64,000 nt of DNA from CAVVAL01 sp963742725 (GCA_963742725.1 CAVUMX010000001.1:2666001-2730000); one strand, 5' to 3'. Counted from the stretch's first letter, positions 31,368 to 39,348 are shown. Numbers and translations: made by a program. The notes: a model not told the origin generated them from the letters alone.

Positions 31368-32154
31368 CCTCGCGGACGTGTCGCCGCGCCGGCCCGGCGA
31401 GCAGCTCGCGGAGGCCGAAGAAGACGTCGGCGGCGGCTTCGCCGCTCCAGTCCGGAGGCAGGGTTTCGACCGGCAGGCGCGGGTCGAGATAGGGGAGACG
31501 GCGCCAGGCGGTGAGCGTGCGGACGTAGTCCACGAACGCTGCCTCGTCGGCCCGTTCCGTGCGCCAGGTTTGCAGGACCGGGCCGTGTTCGTTGATGAAG
31601 TCGTCGTACGCGCGGCGTAGCGTGTCGAGGTCCCACCAGCTGGCGGCGGCCGTCCCGTTGGTCCCGGGCAGGTGCTCGGCGCGGAAGAACGTGACGTACT
31701 GGTCGAGGTCGTGCCGGCGCAGCACCTCGGTGGCCTCGTCGAGCAGGTGGCTCGGCGCGACCCACACACCGGCCGCGGCCGTGCCGAACCCGAGCCCGGC
31801 GAGCTGGGAGCGGAGCTGGTGGCGGCGGTTGCGTTCCGACTCCGGTACCGAGAAGACCACCAGCAACCAGCCGTCGGACAGCCGGGCGGGTGGTTGCCGG
31901 GTCAGGATCCTGCGGTCGCCGGCCGCGACGAGCCGCTGGCCCCAGTCGCTCAGCGCGTAGCCGGCGACACCGTCAAGGCTCCGGGGCACCAGGATCTCCC
32001 GCTGCTTGAGCCGCGAGATCGCCGACCGGACGGACTGCTGGTCGACGCCCAGCGGGGCCATGAGCGTGATCAGGTCGGAGACGGCGATCCAGCCGTCCAG
32101 GTCGCGCGCGAACGCCCCGTAGACGGTGACGATGAGCGGGCGCGGCGCCGTCAT
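31333..32154 (-). CDS. PaaX family transcriptional repressor
   Basis: A 273-residue PaaX-type regulator. It has an N-terminal winged-helix domain (IVTVYGAFARDLDGWIAVSDLI, QQSVRSAISRLKQREIL), a central domain (WLLVVFSVPESERNRRHQLRSQLAGLGFG) and a C-terminal region rich in aromatic residues. PaaX proteins sense aryl-CoA thioesters, classically phenylacetyl-CoA. Here the neighbours suggest anthraniloyl-CoA or a derivative as effector (inference). The ATG at 32154 begins MTAPRPLIVTVYG. It is tail-to-tail with the RidA gene, overlapping 35 bp. Confidence 0.87.
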   Translation of the reverse strand: MTAPRPLIVTVYGAFARDLDGWIAVSDLITLMAPLGVDQQSVRSAISRLKQREILVPRSLDGVAGYALSDWGQRLVAAGDRRILTRQPPARLSDGWLLVVFSVPESERNRRHQLRSQLAGLGFGTAAAGVWVAPSHLLDEATEVLRRHDLDQYVTFFRAEHLPGTNGTAAASWWDLDTLRRAYDDFINEHGPVLQTWRTERADEAAFVDYVRTLTAWRRLPYLDPRLPVETLPPDWSGEAAADVFFGLRELLAGPARRHVREVTAGPRTPGSR

Positions 32155-32201
32155 GTCGAGTCCGGTGCGATCGTCACCAGGACAGCATGAACGCCTGCGC
32201 G

Positions 32202-33209
32202 TTATGGCGCGAGGGGTGCGGGGATGCCCACCGCCTGGGCGAGCCAGTGGAAGTCGCCGAGACCGCCGCGCGCCAGCAGTTCGCCGGCCTCGGACGCCCG
32301 GGTCAGGGCGCGCAGGTACGCGGCCGGATCCGTGCTGGCCAGCGCGATCGGCGGGCGGGCGCCGTCCACGCCGAGATCCCGCAGCGCGTCCCGTTGCGAC
32401 GTGCGGACCGTGACCTGCGCGCCAGCCTTCTCGCCGGCCGCAGCCACCGCGTCCATGGCGACGTGCGCGGTGAGGTCGCACGACCCGTCCGGTACGGGGA
32501 TGACCTGCCGGCCGTGCGCGTACCCGGTCAACGTGCCGCCCGCCGGACGGGTGGCCAGCACGTGTCCATAGTCGACGGCGAGCGCGAGGCCCGCGTCCAG
32601 CGAGGCGATGGCGCCGGCCCAGGCGTCGTCGCGGGGCGCTCCCAGCTCGGCGCGGTCGCCGGGCTTCAGCAGTGGCCACCAGCGGTCGAGCCACGGATCG
32701 TCCACCGGGTCGCCCAGGGTCTCGTCGCCGGTCGCGGGGTCCACGAGGACCAGCCGGGGGGTGCCGGCCCCGTCCAGCTCGACGATGTCCACGGGCACGT
32801 TGTCCAGCCACTCGTTGGCGACCAGCAGGCCCGTGCAGCGGGGAATGTCGCTCGCCCACTCGATGGATGCGGGCAGGCCGGTGGGCCTCGCGGCCCGCTC
32901 AACCCCAACAAGCCGCAACCGCCCCGCCAGCCCTCGCCCACCCCCGCCGCCTGTGGTCGCCGCCGCTGCGACCAGGGCCACGAGTAGTTCGCCGTGGCCG
33001 GCGCCGATGTCCACGACGTCGATCGGGTCCGGGTGGCCGAGGGCGGCGTCGACGCGCCGGAGCAGCTCCAGGACCGCGCCGGCGAACAGCGGCGAGGCGT
33101 GCACCGACGTGCGGAAGTGGGCGGCCGGGCCGGCGGCGCGGCGGAAGAACCCGTCCGGCCCGTACAGGGCGGCCTCGGTCGCCTCCCGCCACCGCACGAA
33201 CTCCGCCAC
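32202..33209 (-). CDS. MidA/NDUFAF7-like SAM-dependent methyltransferase
   Basis: COG1565 (DUF185) methyltransferase of 335 residues. It has VVDIGAGHGELLVALVA as SAM motif I, GLLVANEWLDNVPVD and a late LAVDYGHVLATRPAGGTLTGYAHGR segment typical of the family. The eukaryotic homologue NDUFAF7 methylates an Arg of the complex I 49-kDa subunit, the counterpart of NuoD (family knowledge). An orphan nuoD lies 13 kb away in this window, so a functional link is possible. The GTG start at 33209 is chosen because homology begins with VAEFVRWREATEAALYGPDGFF; upstream in-frame sequence is antisense to other coding. Confidence 0.8.
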   Translation of the reverse strand: MAEFVRWREATEAALYGPDGFFRRAAGPAAHFRTSVHASPLFAGAVLELLRRVDAALGHPDPIDVVDIGAGHGELLVALVAAAATTGGGGGRGLAGRLRLVGVERAARPTGLPASIEWASDIPRCTGLLVANEWLDNVPVDIVELDGAGTPRLVLVDPATGDETLGDPVDDPWLDRWWPLLKPGDRAELGAPRDDAWAGAIASLDAGLALAVDYGHVLATRPAGGTLTGYAHGRQVIPVPDGSCDLTAHVAMDAVAAAGEKAGAQVTVRTSQRDALRDLGVDGARPPIALASTDPAAYLRALTRASEAGELLARGGLGDFHWLAQAVGIPAPLAP

Positions 33210-33234
33210 CCCGCCAGCCTGCCAGACCCCCCGG

Positions 33235-34089
33235 CTAGCTGGAGATGTCGCGGCTGTTGAAGCGGGCCCAGGCCAGGGTGCCGAAGATCGCCGTGTAGAT
33301 GCCGGCCGAGACCAGCCCCTTGGTGATTTCCGTCGTCGCGATGGGATCGCGGAGGAGGTCACCGAAGGCGACCCAGTAGCGGGTGAACAGGTACGGGTGG
33401 ATCGCCTCGAGCTGCGTGATCGCGCCGAGGATGTGGCTGGTGATCGTGAGCGTGGCCAGTCCGATGATGGCGCCGATCGGCTGTTCGGTGAGGGTGGAGA
33501 TGAACAGGCCGATGGCCCCGAGCCCGGTGAGGCAGATGGCGATGTAGCCGCAGATGAGCGCGAGCCGCAGGATGGCCTCGCTGAGCGGGATCTGGGTGCC
33601 GGACAGCAGCGTCACGTCGCCGACGGGGAACAGCGCGAGCCCGATGGCCAGCCCGGTGACGGCGACGATCGTGACGGCGGTGAAGCACGCGACGATGATC
33701 GTCCCGAACTTGACGACCAGCAGCCGTGTACGGCTGACGGGCACGGTCAGCAGGTACCGCAGGGTGCCCTGGTTCGCTTCTCCGGCGACGGCGTCGCCGG
33801 CGATAGCGGCGACGGCGAGCGGGAGGAACAGCGGCAGTTCGGCGGTGAGTGCCGCCAGCGCGACGAACAGTCCGTTGCCGGTGATGCTGGCGAAGAACGT
33901 GGGTCCTTCGCCGCCGTCGGACGGGCTGCCGGCGAGCCGGATCGCGACGGCGATGAAGATCGGGACGACCGCCAGTACGACCATGCCGGCCTGGTTCCGC
34001 CGCCGCCCGAGGATGAGCGACAGCTCGGACCGGAACAGCCGGGTGCTCACCAGCCGGCGCCGGACCGGAACAGCCTCAGCCACTGACAT
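33235..34089 (-). CDS. ABC-2 type transporter permease
   Basis: A 284-residue integral membrane protein with about six hydrophobic segments (for example MVVLAVVPIFIAVAIRL and LALICGYIAICLTGLGAIGLFI). It is the membrane partner of the ATPase encoded just upstream, whose stop it overlaps by 14 bases. Single-domain ABC-2 permeases of this size act as dimers. Small-molecule, lipid or peptide export is typical for this arrangement; the substrate is unknown. It is third in a unit of a secreted LolA-like protein, ATPase and permease. Confidence 0.85.
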   Translation of the reverse strand: MSVAEAVPVRRRLVSTRLFRSELSLILGRRRNQAGMVVLAVVPIFIAVAIRLAGSPSDGGEGPTFFASITGNGLFVALAALTAELPLFLPLAVAAIAGDAVAGEANQGTLRYLLTVPVSRTRLLVVKFGTIIVACFTAVTIVAVTGLAIGLALFPVGDVTLLSGTQIPLSEAILRLALICGYIAICLTGLGAIGLFISTLTEQPIGAIIGLATLTITSHILGAITQLEAIHPYLFTRYWVAFGDLLRDPIATTEITKGLVSAGIYTAIFGTLAWARFNSRDISS

Positions 34090-35071
34090 CGAAGCCCTCC
34101 CCCGTGAGCGACACGAACACGTCCTCCAGGCTCGGCGCGAGGACGGTGAAGCTGCGCACCGGCACGCTGGCGCCGACGAGCGCGGCCACCACCCGTTCCG
34201 GCGCGACCCCGCCTAGCGCGGCCGACACAGCGCCCGGCTCGACGGCCGGGTCGGTCAGTCCCAGGTGGACGAACGTGACGAGCGCTTCCGGCACCGCTGT
34301 GGTCTCCAGACGGACGCGGGGGACGGTGGTGTCGCGCAGGTCGGCGATCGTCCCCTGGGTGATGAGCTTGCCGACGTGCATCACGGCGACGTGCGTGCAG
34401 ATCTGCTCGACCTCGGCCAGCAGGTGGGTGGACAGCATCACCGTGGCGCCGCCGTCGGCGAGTTCGCTGATCAGCGTCCGTACCTCGCGGGTGCCCTGGG
34501 GGTCGAGTCCGTTCGTGGGCTCGTCCAGGATGAGCAGTTCACGGGGTTCCAGGAGCGCGGCGGCGATCGCGAGGCGCTGCCGCATGCCGAGCGAGTAGTT
34601 GCGGTACTTCTTGCGGGCGGCGGCGAGCAGCCCGACGCGGTCCAGCGCGCTGTCGATCCGCTGCGTCTCGGTCCTGGGATCGGCCGTCAGGTCGGCGGCG
34701 TCGAGGCGGCGCAGGTTGTCGCGGCCCGACAGGTACGGGTGGAACGCCGGGCCCTCGACCAGCGCGCCGACCCTCGGGAGCACCGAGCCGGCGGCGTCCG
34801 GCATCGCCTGGCCGAGCAGGGAGTGCGTGCCGCTCGTCGGCCGGATCAGCCCCAGCAGCATCCGGATCGTCGTGGTCTTGCCGGACCCGTTCGGCCCGAG
34901 GAACCCGAACACGGATCCGCGGGGTACGGCGAGGTCGAGCCGGTCGACGGCGACCTGGCCACCCCGGAACCTCTTGGTCAGACCGCTGGTGGCGACGGCC
35001 AGATCCACGGACACGGAAGCGGCCGGCGCCGAGGTGTCTCCACCCCGGACGCCGGCCTCGGTCAGGGTCAC
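34076..35071 (-). CDS. ABC transporter ATP-binding protein
   Basis: A 331-residue ABC ATPase of the CcmA/multidrug-export type. Walker A is GPNGSGKTTT, the signature is YSLGMRQRLAIAAALL (LSGGQ replaced by YSLGM), Walker B is LLILDEPTNGLD, and the switch His is in STHLL. A C-terminal ~100-residue extension follows, as is usual in drug/lipid exporters. The GTG start overlaps the stop of the upstream LolA-like gene (GTGA) and its stop overlaps the permease start, so all three are translationally coupled. Confidence 0.9.
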   Translation of the reverse strand: MTLTEAGVRGGDTSAPAASVSVDLAVATSGLTKRFRGGQVAVDRLDLAVPRGSVFGFLGPNGSGKTTTIRMLLGLIRPTSGTHSLLGQAMPDAAGSVLPRVGALVEGPAFHPYLSGRDNLRRLDAADLTADPRTETQRIDSALDRVGLLAAARKKYRNYSLGMRQRLAIAAALLEPRELLILDEPTNGLDPQGTREVRTLISELADGGATVMLSTHLLAEVEQICTHVAVMHVGKLITQGTIADLRDTTVPRVRLETTAVPEALVTFVHLGLTDPAVEPGAVSAALGGVAPERVVAALVGASVPVRSFTVLAPSLEDVFVSLTGEGFDVSG

Positions 35072-36243
35072 CGCGGCGCCTTCGCGGCTGGGTCGGCTGC
35101 CGCCGCGTAGAGCTTCTCCGGCGTGACGGCGCCGACCAGAACGCGGCCGTCATCGGTCAGGAGCGCGGAAAACATCGCCGACTTGAGCAGCCGGCCGGAG
35201 CCCCACGACCCACTGACTTCCGGCAGCGAGCCGAACACACCGCCGAGGGGGTTGTCCCCTGATTCGTCCTTGGCCGGCACGGTCGAGCCGGGCAGGACCA
35301 GGACGGACGTCCAACCGTCGCCGATCACGGTCGGCGCGCCACCCTTGCCAGGAACCTTGCCGGGCGCGACCTTGCCGGGCGCAGGAACCGGCATGCCGGG
35401 GATCAGCTTGCCGGGCAGGGCCTCCTCAGGCAGCTCGCCCTTGGAACCGAACGCCTCGCCCTCGGTCACCTTCGTGCCCTTGGGGGCCTTGAACGTGAAC
35501 TGGTCCGCGTCCGGCTTCGCGAAGCTGACCTGCTCGAACCGGATCTCGAACGACGGCTTGCTCGCGTTCTTGGCGAAGGCCTGCACCTGGAGCGGAACCT
35601 TCTGCTGCGCGTCGATCGCCAGCCGGATCTGGCCGACCAGCGAATCGGTGTCGCGCGGCGTCAGGACCAGCTCGTACGCGTCGCGGCCGGCGACCCTCGC
35701 GGTGCCGTCCGTCGTCACCTTGGTGGTCGGGTCGACGGCCTTGAGGAGCGCGTCGGCCGCGTCCTTCGGCGTCATCGGCTGTTCCGGCCGTTCGGGAGCC
35801 TTGCCGGCCTTGTCGGTCGGGAGCTTGTAGTGGACGGCCGAGTTCTTGTCACTGGACCAGACCCACAGGTCCTGGTTGTTCCGGATGACGTCCGACTCGC
35901 CGAGCGTGCCGAGGAGCGCGAAGCGGACCTTCTCCGGCCCGGCGTACCAGACGCGGAGCGTGTGCGTTCCGGAGACGAGCGAGCTGAGGTTCGAGCTTCC
36001 CTGGCTCCCCGTGGCCGGCAGGGACGGCAACCCGAGTTCGGCCTTCTGTACGACCGTCCCGGAGAAGTGCTCGACCGTCGAGTTCTGGATGTCGACGAGG
36101 AGTTGTGCGGCGCTGCGCTCGGGCAGTGCCGGTTCGGCGTTGGCGGACAGTACCGAGCTGAGCCCACCGGCGGCGACGGCCACCGCGAGGACACCGGCGG
36201 GCACGGCCCACCGCAGCCCGGGTCGTGTGGTGAGTAAGGACAT
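35068..36243 (-). CDS. Secreted LolA/RseB-fold protein
   Basis: A 391-residue exported protein. A Sec signal or single N-terminal membrane anchor (WAVPAGVLAVAVAAGGLSSVLSANAEPALP) is followed by a LolA/MucB-RseB-like beta-sheet domain, with FSGTVVQKAELGLPSLP, LRVWYAGPEKVRFALL and NQDLWVWSSDKN. A Pro/Gly/Lys-rich loop (VPAPGKVAPGKVPGKGG) interrupts the C-terminal half. RseB-like proteins sense mislocalised envelope lipids or proteins. Its coupling to an ABC exporter and divergence from a two-component system suggest an envelope-stress or lipoprotein-handling unit (inference). Confidence 0.75.
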   Translation of the reverse strand: MSLLTTRPGLRWAVPAGVLAVAVAAGGLSSVLSANAEPALPERSAAQLLVDIQNSTVEHFSGTVVQKAELGLPSLPATGSQGSSNLSSLVSGTHTLRVWYAGPEKVRFALLGTLGESDVIRNNQDLWVWSSDKNSAVHYKLPTDKAGKAPERPEQPMTPKDAADALLKAVDPTTKVTTDGTARVAGRDAYELVLTPRDTDSLVGQIRLAIDAQQKVPLQVQAFAKNASKPSFEIRFEQVSFAKPDADQFTFKAPKGTKVTEGEAFGSKGELPEEALPGKLIPGMPVPAPGKVAPGKVPGKGGAPTVIGDGWTSVLVLPGSTVPAKDESGDNPLGGVFGSLPEVSGSWGSGRLLKSAMFSALLTDDGRVLVGAVTPEKLYAAAADPAAKAPR

Positions 36244-36289
36244 CGTGGATACCTCTCAATCAGCGATGCCACCATCGTGCGCCGCGCCC

Positions 36290-36339
36290 ACTGTGAGGAC
36301 ACTGAGAGTTCCTTAGAGGGCTCTCAGGGACTTCACAGT
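36290..36339. promoter_or_regulatory. Nested 50-bp palindrome in the divergent promoter of the stress unit
   Basis: Two pairs of arms share one centre at 36314/36315: ACTGTGA (36290-36296) with TCACAGT (36333-36339), and CTGAGAG (36302-36308) with CTCTCAG (36321-36327). It lies about 50 bp from the LolA-like start and about 25 bp from the response-regulator start. The divergent OmpR-type regulator is the obvious candidate to bind it and control both directions. Confidence 0.55.
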
Positions 36340-36361
36340 CCGGCTGGGGCAGGGTGGTCAC

Positions 36362-37039
36362 ATGCGGTTGCTGGTGGTCGAGGACGAGGCGCGGTTGGCG
36401 AAGGCTCTGCAACGGGGCCTGCAGGCCGAGGGCTTCGCCGTCGACGTGGCCCTCGACGGCGCCGAGGGGCTGCGGCTGGCGCGCGAGGCGGCGTACGACG
36501 CGATCGTGCTGGACGTGATGCTGCCGCGCCTGTCCGGGTACCGGGTCGTCCAGGCGCTGCGGGCCGAGGACAACTGGGTCCCCGTGCTGATGCTGTCGGC
36601 GAAGGACGGCGAGTACGACCAGGCGGACGGACTGGACGTGGGGGCCGACGACTACCTGACCAAGCCCTTCTCGTACGTCGTGCTGCTCGCCCGGCTCCGC
36701 GCGCTGCTGCGGCGGGGCGCGCCCGAGCGGCCGACCGTGCTGAGCGCCGGCGACCTCGAGCTGGACCCGGCGACGCGCCGCGTGACCCGTGCCGGCACGG
36801 ACGTGTCCCTGACGCCGCGCGAGTTCGCGCTGCTGGAGTACCTGCTGCGGCGGGTGGACGAGGTCGTCCCGAAGCTGGAACTGCTGGAACACGTGTGGGA
36901 GACGTACTACGACGGCGATCCGAACGTCGTCGAGGTGTACGTCGGGTACCTGCGCCGCAAGATCGACGCGCCGTTCGGGCGGCGCGCACTGGTGACCGTC
37001 CGTGGCGCCGGGTACCGCCTGGCCAAGGACGGCGGCTGA
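36362..37039 (+). CDS. OmpR/PhoB-family response regulator
   Basis: A 225-residue two-component regulator. The receiver domain has the acidic pair in VVEDEA, phospho-acceptor Asp51 (IVLDVMLP), LMLSAKD and the TKPF Lys. The C-terminal winged helix (LTPREFALLEYLLRR, VEVYVGYLRRKID, VRGAGYRL) binds DNA. It is cotranscribed with the kinase gene, whose ATG shares one base with its stop (TGATG). It diverges from the LolA-like/ABC unit across a nested palindrome, so it probably regulates that unit and itself. Confidence 0.92.
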   Translation: MRLLVVEDEARLAKALQRGLQAEGFAVDVALDGAEGLRLAREAAYDAIVLDVMLPRLSGYRVVQALRAEDNWVPVLMLSAKDGEYDQADGLDVGADDYLTKPFSYVVLLARLRALLRRGAPERPTVLSAGDLELDPATRRVTRAGTDVSLTPREFALLEYLLRRVDEVVPKLELLEHVWETYYDGDPNVVEVYVGYLRRKIDAPFGRRALVTVRGAGYRLAKDGG

Positions 37040-38394
37040 TGTGGCGCGAGTTGTCCCTGCGTGCGCGGCTGGTCCTGATCGGTGTGACGGGCCTGGCCGT
37101 GGGGCTGGCGGCCGGCGGGGTGGTGCTGCTCGGCGCGCTCGACCTGGCGTTGAAGCGGTCCGTGGACGAGGGCGCCCTCCAGACGGCGAACCGGGTCGCG
37201 CAGCAGGTCCGTGAAGGTGGCCCGCCGGACCCGATCCCCGTGGTGGGCGCGCGGGCGGCGGTGGTCCAGGTGGTGGACTCGGATCTCGGCATCCGGGCGG
37301 CATCGGTGGGCTCGGACCGGCTCAAGCCGTTCCTGACCGCGCGCGAACTGCGCCGCGTCCAGGCCGGTGAGCACCTGGAGATCGGCGGCGACCGCGCGTA
37401 CGTGGGCGGGTCGGTGCGCGTGGTCGGCGTCGTCGCCGGTCCGCCGGACGATCTCCAGACCGTCGTCGTCGCGGCGCCGGTGGAGGAGGCGCGGAGCAGC
37501 GTCCGGACGTTGCGCGCGATCTTCCTCGTCGGGTTCCCGCTCCTGCTGGCGGGCCTCGCCGCGCTCGCGTGGCGGGTAGTCGGACTGACGTTGCGGCCGG
37601 TGGAGGCGCTGCGGCGCGGCGCCGAGGAGATCACCGGCACGGGCACGGCCGGTGCGTTGCCGGTGCCGGAGAGCCGCGACGAGGTCCACCGGCTCGCCGT
37701 CACGCTCAACGACATGCTCGCCAGGCTGGAGACGTCGAGGCAGAAGCAGCGCGCGTTCGTCGCGGACGCCGCCCACGAACTGCGCAGCCCTCTCACGACC
37801 ATGCGCACCGAACTGGAGGTCGCCCAGCGCCTCGGCCCCGCCGCGGACTGGTCGGCGACCGCCGATGATGTGCTCCTCGACGTCGAGCGGCTGTCCCGGC
37901 TGGTCGACGACCTGCTGCTGCTCGCCAGGACGGACGACCGCGCGCCCCGACGCCAGGAGCCGGTCGACCTGGCCGCGCTCGTGGCGGACCTGATCGGCCG
38001 GTACCGCGACAGCCGCATCGTCCCGGTGCTCGCCGACGGCAAACCGGCATGGACGCTCGGCGACCCGGACGGCCTCCGCCGCATCGTCGCGAACCTGCTG
38101 GACAACGCCGTGCGGCACGCCGCGAGCACCGTCACCGTCACCGTCTCGCCGCCGGCCAAGGTCACGGTGACCGACGACGGTGCCGGCATCGCCGCCGAGG
38201 ACCGGGAGCGCGTGTTCGACCGGTTCACGCGCCTCGACGACGCCCGCGACCGGGATTCCGGCGGCACCGGTCTGGGGCTGGCGATCGTCCGTGAGCTGGT
38301 CCGGCTGCACGGCGGCACCGTGACGTTGGCCGGCGCCGAGCCGGGCGTCCGGGTGGTCGTGGAACTTCCTCGAACAGATCCGCCGATCGCCTGA
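37039..38394 (+). CDS. Sensor histidine kinase
   Basis: A membrane histidine kinase of 451 residues. TM1 is at about 10-33, an extracytoplasmic sensor region of about 120 residues follows, TM2 is near 160-180 and then a HAMP linker (LRPVEALRRGAEEITG). The H-box is DAAHELRSPLTTMRTELE with the phospho-acceptor His. The N box is NLLDNAVRHA, and the G boxes are DDGAGIA and GGTGLGLAIV. The small outside loop has no recognised domain. The ATG at 37039 overlaps the regulator's stop, so the pair is coupled. Together with the divergent LolA-like/ABC genes it looks like an envelope-sensing system. Confidence 0.92.
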   Translation: MWRELSLRARLVLIGVTGLAVGLAAGGVVLLGALDLALKRSVDEGALQTANRVAQQVREGGPPDPIPVVGARAAVVQVVDSDLGIRAASVGSDRLKPFLTARELRRVQAGEHLEIGGDRAYVGGSVRVVGVVAGPPDDLQTVVVAAPVEEARSSVRTLRAIFLVGFPLLLAGLAALAWRVVGLTLRPVEALRRGAEEITGTGTAGALPVPESRDEVHRLAVTLNDMLARLETSRQKQRAFVADAAHELRSPLTTMRTELEVAQRLGPAADWSATADDVLLDVERLSRLVDDLLLLARTDDRAPRRQEPVDLAALVADLIGRYRDSRIVPVLADGKPAWTLGDPDGLRRIVANLLDNAVRHAASTVTVTVSPPAKVTVTDDGAGIAAEDRERVFDRFTRLDDARDRDSGGTGLGLAIVRELVRLHGGTVTLAGAEPGVRVVVELPRTDPPIA

Positions 38395-38480
38395 ACCGCG
38401 CTCGCGCCGGCCCCGTATTTGGGGGTAACGGTTGCTCGGTTCGAGGCCCATAGTGCAGGGGGCTCGGGCAGGGCGGTCTA

Positions 38481-38530
38481 GGCGGGAGGAGGTGGATTCA
38501 ATTCCAGGGGTCCTCCTGCCGTCAGGAGGA
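38481..38530 (+). promoter_or_regulatory. Three-strand RNA switch candidate sequestering a Shine-Dalgarno sequence
   Basis: Strand A (GGCGGGAGGA, 38481-38490) can pair with strand B (TCCTCCTGCC, 38511-38520) over ten positions including one G-U. This is stacked on an inner TGGA/TCCA hairpin (38493-38506). Strand B can instead pair perfectly with strand C (CAGGAGGA, 38523-38530), which is the Shine-Dalgarno sequence of a 24-codon ORF. A:B and B:C are mutually exclusive, so one state exposes and the other hides the ribosome-binding site. The trigger is unknown. Confidence 0.45.
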
Positions 38531-38536
38531 AAAGCA

Positions 38537-38611
38537 ATGGCGGGCTGTGGGGTAAGGCGCCTGCCAGTGTGCGTGTCCGCGGTCGGTCGGTCGGTACGCG
38601 GATACGTCTGA
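38537..38611 (+). CDS. Small basic ORF of 24 codons with strong ribosome-binding site
   Basis: ATG at 38537 follows AGGAGGA by six bases. The peptide starts MAGCGVRRLPVCV and ends SVRGYV; it is basic, with two Cys and five Arg, and has no membrane segment. The TGA stop (38609-38611) overlaps the first base pairs of a strong terminator-like hairpin, giving a self-contained unit of ribosome-binding site, ORF and terminator. It could be a leader peptide, a regulatory peptide or a functional small protein. It is too short for homology-based recognition. The gap of about 300 bp after the kinase gene holds nothing else I can identify. Confidence 0.45.
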   Translation: MAGCGVRRLPVCVSAVGRSVRGYV

Positions 38612-38648
38612 GGTCGGGGTAACCGTGTCAGCCGGTTGCCCCGACCTC
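38610..38648. terminator. Strong hairpin closing the small ORF
   Basis: GAGGTCGGGGTAACCG (38610-38625) pairs with CGGTTGCCCCGACCTC (38633-38648) over 16 bp with one G-U and a 7-base loop. It begins within the small ORF's stop codon and faces the convergent lipoprotein gene, so it may terminate both directions. Confidence 0.75.
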
Positions 38649-38694
38649 GCTTCTGTGTGCGCGGGGGCTTTTCGCGTGCGTGCCGGGGGCAGAG

Positions 38695-39267
38695 TCAGTC
38701 GGCGAGCGAGTCGCCGAAGACCGTCCGCACCTTCCACGTCTGCTTGAACTTCACCAGGACGATCTGCGCGTTGCGGAAGCTGGCCGGTGGTTTGCTGCCC
38801 CTGACCTGCCCGTCCGGCGCCATCGACGACTGCGCGGACCGGTCGAACGTCACCTGGATCGACGGCTGGTCGGCCAGCGCGAAGTTCTGCGCCTCGCTGG
38901 AGCGGATCGTGAACGTACCGCCCTCGGCGTACCCGCCGTCGCCGTAGTTGTTCTGGACGGCGGCGCTGACGATCTCGCAGGGCTCGCACTGCGGGTGGCT
39001 GGCTTCCTGGAACGGGCCGATGTCGCCGGTCAGGACGGCGTAGTTGATCGTCTTGAACCAGTAGAGCGCGAACTGGCGTGCGCCGCGTTCGCTCTGCTCG
39101 TTGGCCTCGGGCGGCTTGACCGGCTGCGGGATCACGCTGGGCGTCGGCAGCGGGGCATTGGCATTCTGGTCGCCACCCGCCAGGCGCGTATCCGGCTGTG
39201 CACAAGCCGAAAGGCTCAGTGCCAGCACGAGCGCACCGAGCCAAGCACGACGTGGTGTCGCGTTCAC
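38695..39267 (-). CDS. DUF6318-like lipoprotein
   Basis: A 190-residue lipoprotein from a GTG at 39267. The signal peptide ends in a lipobox (LSLSAC, Cys near residue 22), and a start at 39312 would add 15 residues before it. The mature part has a Pro-rich linker, then ARQFALYWFKTINYAVLTGDIGPF and SHPQCEPCE with two close Cys. This resembles the DUF6318 family of actinobacterial lipoproteins, function unknown. It stands alone, divergent from the pantothenate/NAD operon. Confidence 0.65.
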   Translation of the reverse strand: MNATPRRAWLGALVLALSLSACAQPDTRLAGGDQNANAPLPTPSVIPQPVKPPEANEQSERGARQFALYWFKTINYAVLTGDIGPFQEASHPQCEPCEIVSAAVQNNYGDGGYAEGGTFTIRSSEAQNFALADQPSIQVTFDRSAQSSMAPDGQVRGSKPPASFRNAQIVLVKFKQTWKVRTVFGDSLAD

Positions 39268-39319
39268 AGTCGGAAGGCTAACTAGCACTCCGTGTGTATG
39301 ACAGTATTTCACGTAATCT

Positions 39320-39348
39320 TTGACCTTGAGTAGTCAGATCATTACAGC
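39320..39348 (+). promoter_or_regulatory. Candidate housekeeping promoter of the pan-nad operon
   Basis: TTGACC (39320-39325), a 17-base spacer and TACAGC (39343-39348) approximate a primary-sigma promoter in an AT-richer stretch upstream of the DUF2520 gene. A small palindrome, CTCTG-TCAC-CAGAG (39354-39367), lies at the expected transcription start. It would give a leader of about 110 bases. Confidence 0.4.

Noticed and set aside
38431..38520. GGTTCGAGGCC and GGATTCAATTCC considered as a tRNA T-arm.
   Set aside because: No acceptor stem, anticodon arm or D-arm can be folded around either motif; a switch-type hairpin explains the sequence better.
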